Shown here: in pieces, positions 60,901 to 64,000 of the stretch | How the letters are laid out: every line of letters starts with the position of its first letter | How positions within the stretch are numbered: position 1 is the stretch's first letter | From: Mesostigma viride | Taxonomy: Eukaryota > Streptophyta > Mesostigmatophyceae > Mesostigmatales > Mesostigmataceae | Direction of reading: 5' to 3' | Assembly (NCBI GenBank): GCA_009746045.1 | Contig: RPFO01000213.1 | Span: forward strand, 7,643,194 to 7,707,193 | Length of the DNA stretch: 64,000 nt | Made by a program: the position numbers and the translations under genes | Notes under the pieces: generated by a model | Seen by the model: the letters and a program-made list of their open reading frames with translations, nothing else | Told to the model about the DNA's origin: nothing | Database searches by the model: none

Positions 60901-62382
60901 ACGCCCTAAACCCAAAACCTGGTTCACGCTGCCGAGGCCATGGATAATGTGTACGGCCAGCATAATTAGCAACATCACGAAGATTAGCAACATCAACATA
61001 ATTAGAAACATCACAATAATAAGCAAAATCACAAGGGCAGGTGGGAAGAGGAAGTGCACCATGCGCTCGTGCCGTTTTCCAGAGGTAATGACTCTACAGC
61101 ATCACACGAGTAGGGAATGAAGTCTAAGATACCTTGTGCATTTCACACGGGATGTGGACATGAATAGCTAACGAGACGTGCATGTGCAGCGGGCCCACAT
61201 TGACTCGTCGCCACCACGCACCATACGTCCGGATGTGGAAACCCATCCCCTCGGGGCTCGACTCGACGGGGGAAAACACCGCCAGCCACAGACGGGAGCC
61301 GGCTGCCACGTAGCCTCCCTGGCGGATGTAGGGGTCGCCAAAGCCGCTCACGAGGCACAGGGCATCCTCGCAGCTGCTGCCCACAAAGACCATGAAGTTA
61401 ACGCCAGGAACCATGAAGTTGACGCTGGCGCTCACGAGCTGGAAGCCATACTCGCCCGCCACGCTCACGTTGGAGGAGTACCTGTGCACATGGGAGTGTG
61501 TGGCGCAGCAAGGGGGCCCGCACCACCATGACCAAGATTAATTCTCGCACGCCAAGAAAAGTCTGTTTTTGGCCGGCTACCGCCTCTCAAAAGCTAAGGC
61601 CTTTCAAAGCTTGTATCCAATACGCTGGGAGGGCTGAGGCAAGACAAGGTCCAGCTTGCCATGGTCAGATATGGTCCACTAACAACACGTCTCTAGCCAC
61701 GAAGTGCATGGCATGAAGTGAAGTGTGTGGCACAGCATCCGGTCTCCTCTAAACGCCCACGGTGCCTGCTTGCATTCGTAACGGAATGCGCCCCTAAGTT
61801 GAACTCCTTCAGCACGCGCGATGCTGTCCATGACATATGCACGCGCAATCCTGCCCATGCCACATGCGTTGCTGGAGTCGCTCCTAGTCCCCACTGCCAG
61901 CCTCCTAATGTTTTGTGAAACAGATGTAAATCCCTGGGGTTCACCCTCACAAAGCGCTCTTCCACCCAAAATAGCTCTATCAGAACGCATACCACCACAG
62001 CTAGGGGCACCAGTGCTGGGCTTGTGTCGGGGCGACAAAAAAACAGAATGTACCCTGCTATGGACGCAATGCTTGTTCTGCATGAGAAGGTGAAAGTAAG
62101 ATGGTTCCCAGATGTGCTATCTGAAACTGTTGGGGACCCTACATTCAGGGAAAATGGATGAGAATATGAGTGGAGAAGGCCATGCGAAAGGGAGTCTTCA
62201 CGCACAACATGACCCTATGTCCATTCCCGTCGTCATGTCAAGCAAACTGGGGACTCACCAGCGCGTCAATCCAGAGAGCGCGTTTCCGCCACAAGCCAGC
62301 TGTTGCGTGATGGTCCCGTTCGTGTGGCCATAGATCTCAGAACCCGGCCACACGGGGGTGGCTGTCTGGCAGGTGTTCCCAT
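19300..62382 (-). CDS. Giant mosaic protein: PPC repeats, metzincin-type protease, HYR, Root_cap (39 exons, 5' incomplete)
   Basis: Exons in transcript order: 62382-62259, 61481-61222, 59457-59331, 58698-58448, 56520-56382, 55480-55224, 53447-53318, 52731-52481, 49241-49118, 48614-48385, 46988-46865, 46332-46100, 44877-44742, 44322-44069, 41486-41142, 40509-40284, 39621-39465, 39021-38971, 38425-38360, 37760-37572, 36847-36774, 35457-35419, 34887-34521, 34136-33996, 33234-32952, 32765-32263, 31807-31484, 30369-30155, 29171-28997, 28058-27866, 26858-26719, 25935-25684, 24161-24087, 23149-23101, 22386-22321, 21670-21345, 20571-20458, 19988-19899, 19548-19300. Phases fit at every junction, and the sum is a whole number of codons (about 2,449) to a TAG at 19302-19300. 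Only one donor (27866) is not GT. Many N-x-S/T sites and paired cysteines suggest a secreted or extracellular-matrix protein. The signal peptide would be upstream of the window. No single known protein with this full architecture comes to mind. It could be two adjacent genes mis-joined, but phase continuity and split domains across introns argue for one. Confidence 0.82.
19899..22386 (-). CDS. Exons 35-38: Root_cap (LEA-related) domain
   Basis: Exon 22386-22321: [20 protein letters not shown]. Exon 21670-21345: [53 protein letters not shown], then MARWHGLT. Exon 20571-20458: [20 protein letters not shown]. Exon 19988-19899: [20 protein letters not shown] then [14 protein letters not shown]...FDFMGE...YCLISD...HVNMRMIG...TWIRSL and the closing [10 protein letters not shown] are hallmarks of the Pfam Root_cap family of plants and algae. 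Its molecular role is not established. It has a von Willebrand D-like start (DPHF), fitting an extracellular protein. Confidence 0.86.
23101..24161 (-). CDS. Exons 33-34: SEA-like alpha/beta region (continued from exon 32)
   Basis: The end of exon 32 ([40 protein letters not shown]) joins exon 24161-24087 ([20 protein letters not shown] then GLIRQ) and exon 23149-23101 ([16 protein letters not shown]). The pattern is helix, strand, RYRVLVQV strand, second helix, then a G-E-L-A loop. This matches a ferredoxin-like or SEA-type fold common in extracellular proteins; it is an inference from pattern only. Confidence 0.75.
24657..25050. repeat. 30-bp minisatellite, about 13 copies
   Basis: The unit begins AGAGTAGAGTACACAA and ends AGAGCAGAGCACAA. 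It is intronic (between exons 32 and 33). Both strands stay open in several frames for about 450 bases, which is an artefact. Confidence 0.96.
25684..29171 (-). CDS. Exons 29-32: two HYR domains
   Basis: Exons 29171-28997 and 28058-27866 give [20 protein letters not shown], then [19 protein letters not shown], then [20 protein letters not shown] and EPPVLTCP. Exons 26858-26719 and 25935-25684 give [49 protein letters not shown] then SMRV. Each domain has the HYR signature: PxxxCP, an xATDNC/AVDNC turn, FPVGVT-type strand and AxDxxxNxxxC end. HYR domains are Ig-like adhesion modules of extracellular proteins. The donor of exon 30 is hidden in a 31-base G-run. Exon 32 runs on into the SEA-like region. 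Confidence 0.86.
27008..27246. repeat. 12-bp minisatellite GGCCAAGGGGCA, with (CAACGG) variants
   Basis: About 18 units in the intron between exons 31 and 32-proximal HYR exons (upstream of exon 31 at 26858). It produces false Gly-Gln-Ala-Lys and Pro-Leu-Ala-Cys frames. Confidence 0.94.
27755..27866. repeat. Two long poly-C runs (21 and 31 C) separated by 60 bp
   Basis: C27755-27775 and C27836-27866. On the transcript strand they are G-runs at the start of the intron that follows exon 30; the second abuts the exon directly. Run lengths in the assembly are not reliable. Confidence 0.95.
28797..28920. other. AT-rich island in an intron
   Basis: An abrupt AT-rich stretch (TAATAATTAGATAATTGATA and similar) about 120 bases long in an otherwise GC-rich intron, just upstream of exon 30 and downstream of exon 29. 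Nothing coding is seen. Confidence 0.7.
29339..29480. repeat. (GT)n followed by (GGGT)n
   Basis: About 75 bp of GT-rich repeat and about 60 bp of GGGT repeat, intronic. Confidence 0.97.
29509..29736. repeat. Hairpin plus dispersed ACTTAAGGCGTGAAT repeats
   Basis: ATTCACGCCTTA-CGTTGGGTT at 29509-29529 is the reverse complement, with one mismatch, of 29548-29568; the loop is 18 bases. Further direct copies of the right arm are at 29654-29673, 29684-29702 and 29717-29736. Intronic, between exons 28 and 29. Confidence 0.9.
30155..31807 (-). CDS. Exons 27-28: Ig/cadherin-like region
   Basis: Exon 31807-31484: [59 protein letters not shown], then [12 protein letters not shown]. Exon 30369-30155: [20 protein letters not shown], then [19 protein letters not shown] and [18 protein letters not shown]. 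The DPDG-LTYSV and [23 protein letters not shown] patterns are those of cadherin/PKD-like sandwiches in extracellular proteins. Exon 28's start is reiterated upstream in its intron (see findings). Confidence 0.85.
30640..31085. repeat. 40-bp minisatellite, about 11 copies
   Basis: The unit, in two parts, is CATGAGGATGACACTTTGGT and CATGTCGCACCAACAGCGTG. It lies in the intron upstream of exon 28. Copies are nearly identical (T/G and T/C variants), so expansion is recent. Confidence 0.97.
32263..33234 (-). CDS. Exons 25-26: Phe-rich FSFDGF repeat and beta-rich region
   Basis: Exon 33234-32952: [20 protein letters not shown] then [19 protein letters not shown], then the repeat [19 protein letters not shown]. 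Exon 32765-32263 continues the same repeat in phase as [20 protein letters not shown] then [13 protein letters not shown], and goes on with [28 protein letters not shown]-like strands and [20 protein letters not shown]. About eight copies of an 8-9 residue [FS]-F-D-[GA]-F unit span the intron. Regular aromatic spacing suggests a stacked beta-structure; no named family is recognised. Confidence 0.85.
33640..33990. other. Polypyrimidine-biased intron segment
   Basis: About 350 bases rich in C and T on the plus strand (purine-rich in the transcript), just downstream of exon 24's donor. It yields long open frames without recognisable protein content. Confidence 0.7.
33996..36847 (-). CDS. Exons 21-24: metzincin-type zinc protease domain
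   Basis: Exon 36847-36774: [20 protein letters not shown]. Exon 35457-35419: [13 protein letters not shown]. Exon 34887-34521: [20 protein letters not shown], then [38 protein letters not shown] and [20 protein letters not shown]. Exon 34136-33996: [19 protein letters not shown] then [30 protein letters not shown] (34865-34833) is a perfect HExxHxxGxxH site: three His ligands plus the catalytic Glu. LGPMGSH may supply the Met-turn. Expected role: zinc-dependent endopeptidase acting outside the cell, as gametolysin-type enzymes do on algal walls. It does not look like textbook gametolysin (M11), so the family is left open. Confidence 0.85.
34833..34865 (-). other. Zinc-binding HExxHxxGxxH motif
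   Basis: CAC GAG TTC GCC CAC TGC CTG and on to CAC encode [11 protein letters not shown]. His1, His5 and His11 are the expected zinc ligands and Glu2 the general base in metzincins. Confidence 0.93.
36095..36660. repeat. 33-bp minisatellite, about 17 copies
   Basis: Each unit contains TTCTCCAAAGGACCACCC and ACACAGCCTCAGCCC, with G/A and A/G variants. The plus strand reads [11 protein letters not shown] repeats and the minus strand reads [11 protein letters not shown]. It lies between exons 22 and 21 of the large gene and is treated as intronic. Confidence 0.95.
37572..40509 (-). CDS. Exons 16-20: segment preceding the protease catalytic site
   Basis: Exon 40509-40284: [20 protein letters not shown] then [19 protein letters not shown]. 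Exon 39621-39465: [20 protein letters not shown] then [19 protein letters not shown]. Exon 39021-38971: [17 protein letters not shown]. Exon 38425-38360: [20 protein letters not shown]. Exon 37760-37572: [20 protein letters not shown] then [20 protein letters not shown]. The DWxxSIxLVAGKxxVVRVFVQ stretch resembles the region that precedes the catalytic site in some large secreted zinc peptidases, including M66-like proteins; that likeness is from general knowledge. Introns are all GT-AG and in phase. Confidence 0.84.
40738..40938. repeat. (CTG)n/(CTGGTG)n array (CAG/CACCAG in the transcript)
   Basis: About 200 bases of CTG, CTGGTG and CTG again, interrupted by GCGGCGGCGG. It is in the intron between exons 15 and 16. 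All three frames on each strand are open. Confidence 0.97.
41142..41486 (-). CDS. Linker exon 15 between PPC repeats and protease region
   Basis: It begins like a cap exon ([19 protein letters not shown] then [20 protein letters not shown]) but runs on for 345 bases through a Gly-Glu repeat and [20 protein letters not shown] then [20 protein letters not shown]. It may be a divergent cap fused to a beta-sandwich. It ends in phase 1 before GTAAGT. The following intron holds a CAG/CACCAG array (40738-40938). Confidence 0.78.
43318..43383. repeat. 21-bp tandem repeat, 3 copies
   Basis: The unit is ACCACATGCCCACCCTCATCA with small variants, in a long intron. Confidence 0.85.
43808..43886. other. 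AT-rich TTATTTATTTTTT tract
   Basis: About 80 bases almost free of G and C, in the intron before exon 14. No coding content. Confidence 0.85.
44069..44877 (-). CDS. PPC-like module 7 (exons 13-14)
   Basis: Exon 44877-44742 reads [19 protein letters not shown] then [14 protein letters not shown]. Exon 44322-44069 reads [20 protein letters not shown], then [17 protein letters not shown] and [20 protein letters not shown]. The NDDSNGSL...L and YAVAIQGF elements place it with the canonical PPC subtype (modules 2 and 4). It is the last module before the protease region. The intron downstream of exon 14 begins with a C-run after the GTGCGT donor. Confidence 0.88.
45601..45775. repeat. 57-bp tandem repeat, 3 copies
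   Basis: Copies start at about 45603, 45660 and 45717 with GGGAATTGGAGGGGATAGGG; each includes TTTCTTGATAGTTTC and AAGAGGAAGGGATAG. Intronic. Confidence 0.93.
46100..46988 (-). CDS. PPC-like module 6 (exons 11-12)
   Basis: Exon 46988-46865 reads [19 protein letters not shown] then [15 protein letters not shown]. Exon 46332-46100 reads [20 protein letters not shown], then [19 protein letters not shown] and [15 protein letters not shown]. Acceptors are ACCCAG and CCTCAG; donors are GTACGT and GTGCGA. Phases 1-2 and 2-1 match the other modules. Confidence 0.86.
47755..47985. repeat. 9-bp minisatellite ATGGGCAGC, about 25 copies
   Basis: Pure except near its ends, where GTG replaces ATG. It is in the intron between exons 10 and 11. 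The false products are Gly-Ser-Met, Trp-Ala-Ala and Met-Leu-Pro runs. Confidence 0.96.
48385..49241 (-). CDS. PPC-like module 5 (exons 9-10)
   Basis: Exon 49241-49118 reads [20 protein letters not shown] then [14 protein letters not shown]. Exon 48614-48385 reads [19 protein letters not shown] then [20 protein letters not shown]. The donor of exon 10 is weak (GTCGGT at 48384). A better-looking GTAATT four bases on would break the frame, so the weaker site is chosen by phase. Confidence 0.84.
49965..50217 (+). mobile_element. Retroposon-like repeat A with (ATT)n tail, copy 1
   Basis: About 190 bases (AAGTACCAGCATGAGATGGC through GCAACAAGCGTGGCC) followed by about 60 bases of ATT repeat. A second copy with the same end and tail is at 54731-55000. 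The fixed 3' end plus a microsatellite tail is like a SINE or truncated LINE. No pol III boxes were recognised. Confidence 0.6.
52481..53447 (-). CDS. PPC-like module 4 (exons 7-8), duplicate of module 2
   Basis: Exon 53447-53318 reads [20 protein letters not shown] then [20 protein letters not shown]. Exon 52731-52481 reads [20 protein letters not shown] then [20 protein letters not shown]. The twin of module 2 within the left 3.7-kb repeat; cap exons differ by one codon in length (130 against 127 bases). The module is phase 1 at both ends, so inserting it keeps the frame. Confidence 0.9.
53640..53830. repeat. Degenerate 20-26-bp tandem repeat (CATAGCCTCTCGCAGCCTCG type)
   Basis: About seven degenerate units in the left 3.7-kb copy; the right copy (59655-59750) holds fewer, so the array contracted or expanded after duplication. 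Confidence 0.8.
54731..55000 (+). mobile_element. Retroposon-like repeat A with (ATT)n tail, copy 2
   Basis: Same body as 49965-50217 (AAGTACCAGCATGAGCTGGC through GCAACAAGCGCGGCC), then ATT/TTA repeats to about 54996. It abuts the right end of the left 3.7-kb copy, which suggests it may have helped recombination. Confidence 0.6.
55224..56520 (-). CDS. PPC-like module 3 (exons 5-6)
   Basis: Exon 56520-56382 reads [17 protein letters not shown] then [16 protein letters not shown], and starts with two bases completing an Asp codon. Exon 55480-55224 reads [20 protein letters not shown] then [19 protein letters not shown]. It belongs to the DPFA-QR-F subtype, like modules 1, 5 and 6. It sits in the unique spacer between the two 3.7-kb repeats. 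The intron upstream of exon 5 (56545-56950) is a degenerate CCATCC array. Confidence 0.85.
56160..56212. repeat. (CCCG)n tract
   Basis: About 40 bases of CCCG repeat inside the intron between exons 5 and 6. Confidence 0.9.
56545..56955. repeat. Degenerate CCATCC/poly-C array
   Basis: About 400 bases of CCATCCATCC alternating with C-runs of 3-8, in the intron upstream of exon 5. It creates false Pro/His/Ser and Gly/Met/Asp frames. Confidence 0.95.
56992..60721. repeat. 3.7-kb direct duplication, right copy
   Basis: Matches 51026-54733. It contains PPC module 2 (exons 3-4). A C-run (59197-59214) and a short insertion at about 59240-59275 distinguish it. Divergence looks like only a few percent by eye. 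Confidence 0.94.
58448..59457 (-). CDS. PPC-like module 2 (exons 3-4), duplicate of module 4
   Basis: Exon 59457-59331 reads [19 protein letters not shown] then [15 protein letters not shown]. Exon 58698-58448 reads [54 protein letters not shown] and [17 protein letters not shown]. The [16 protein letters not shown] and YYLGVYGY elements are classic PPC. It lies inside a 3.7-kb segment repeated at 51026-54733. The long exon differs from its twin at about 9 of 251 bases by hand count, changing four residues. Confidence 0.9.
61222..62382 (-). CDS. PPC-like module 1 (exons 1-2)
   Basis: Exon 62382-62259 reads [18 protein letters not shown] then [14 protein letters not shown]. Exon 61481-61222 reads [19 protein letters not shown] then [16 protein letters not shown]. 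The split Trp codon (TG|G) joins them as RWYSSNVS. This cap-plus-sandwich plan (short exon ending in CG...W, long exon with the C-E-x-L-x-C pair) recurs in all seven modules. It resembles bacterial pre-peptidase C-terminal (PPC) domains. Earlier modules may exist upstream of the window. Confidence 0.82.
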
Positions 62383-62715
62383 CTGTGGCACGCCAGACGG
62401 AAAAAACAACAGCAAATCCCAGAAAGAAGATACCCCAAAAGTAATTGTTTGAAGAACATTCACCCAAAGAAGAAACGTCCAGTCGGTGGACATCCATCTG
62501 GAAGATGTCAAAAGTCATGACGTACACGGCAGGGGCTACAACTTATAGCAAAACTTATGGTAAAGAATGATAACAACGGCGGACCCTACTACACAAAGTG
62601 AGTCCTTATATGGACGCCCGGAATGAAAAGGGACGAGATGAGATAACCATGCGTCCCGCATCATGTTTGAGAAGGGTAAGCACCACACGTGGTATGGTAC
62701 AGCCACATCCAACCT
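62383..62715. other. Sequence upstream of exon 1 of the large gene
   Basis: About 330 bases with no recognisable coding or RNA feature. The acceptor GTGCCACAG ends at 62383, so this is intron of a gene whose 5' exons lie beyond the window. Confidence 0.6.
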
Positions 62716-62833
62716 GCCTCCTCCTCCTCCTCCTCCTCCTCCTCCTCCTCCTCCTCCTCCTCCTCCTCCTCCTCCTCCTCCTCCTCCTCCTCCTCCTCCT
62801 CCTCCTCCTCCTCCTCCTCCTCCTCCTCCTCCC
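62716..62833. repeat. (CCT)n tract, about 39 units
   Basis: Pure polypyrimidine/polypurine triplet repeat; purine on the transcribed strand of the large gene. Triplex-capable composition. Confidence 0.98.
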
Positions 62834-62852
62834 CCTCCCGCTGCAGCTGCTA

Positions 62853-64000
<1,148 letters not shown>

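Overview
This is nuclear DNA of a eukaryote, most likely a green alga (chlorophyte or an early-branching relative). Genes are split into many short exons with GT-AG introns. Donors are often GTGCGT, GTGAGT or GTAAGT, acceptors often end GCAG, and TGTAA-type poly(A) signals can be found; all of these are green-algal habits. Introns are packed with micro- and minisatellites. One gene carries a Root_cap (LEA-related) domain, a family of the green lineage. The species cannot be named from the sequence.

Layout. (1) 364-10645, plus strand: the 3' nine exons of a DNAJC21/JJJ1-type J-protein, a ribosome-biogenesis co-chaperone. The J domain itself lies left of the window. (2) 10858-18260: a transposon-rich convergent intergenic region. 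It holds a minus-strand LINE ORF1 fragment, a decayed plus-strand LINE (ORF1, endonuclease, reverse transcriptase, C-terminal tail), and a short element of about 109 bp inserted in the LINE with a perfect 12-bp target-site duplication. (3) 19300-62382, minus strand: one very large gene, incomplete at its 5' end. I could chain 39 exons in a single open frame (about 2,450 codons over 43 kb). Order of parts: seven two-exon PPC-like modules; a linker exon; a metalloprotease region with a perfect HExxHxxGxxH motif; a phenylalanine-rich repeat; an Ig/cadherin-like region; two HYR domains; a SEA-like region; a Root_cap domain; a basic/acidic tail. It looks like a secreted or cell-wall/matrix mosaic metalloprotease. 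(4) 62716-64000: simple-sequence arrays upstream of the first visible exon.

Most notable observations. The mosaic architecture itself is unusual. Two 3.7-kb direct repeats each carry one complete phase-1 PPC module, so the duplication adds a domain without breaking the frame. At several exons of both genes, the splice junction with its first or last exon bases is reiterated as degenerate copies in the adjoining intron. A phenylalanine-rich FSFDGF repeat follows the protease domain and continues in phase across an intron.

All exon boundaries were found by eye from splice signals, phase continuity and family resemblance. There is no transcript evidence. Most long open frames on either strand are artefacts of simple repeats.
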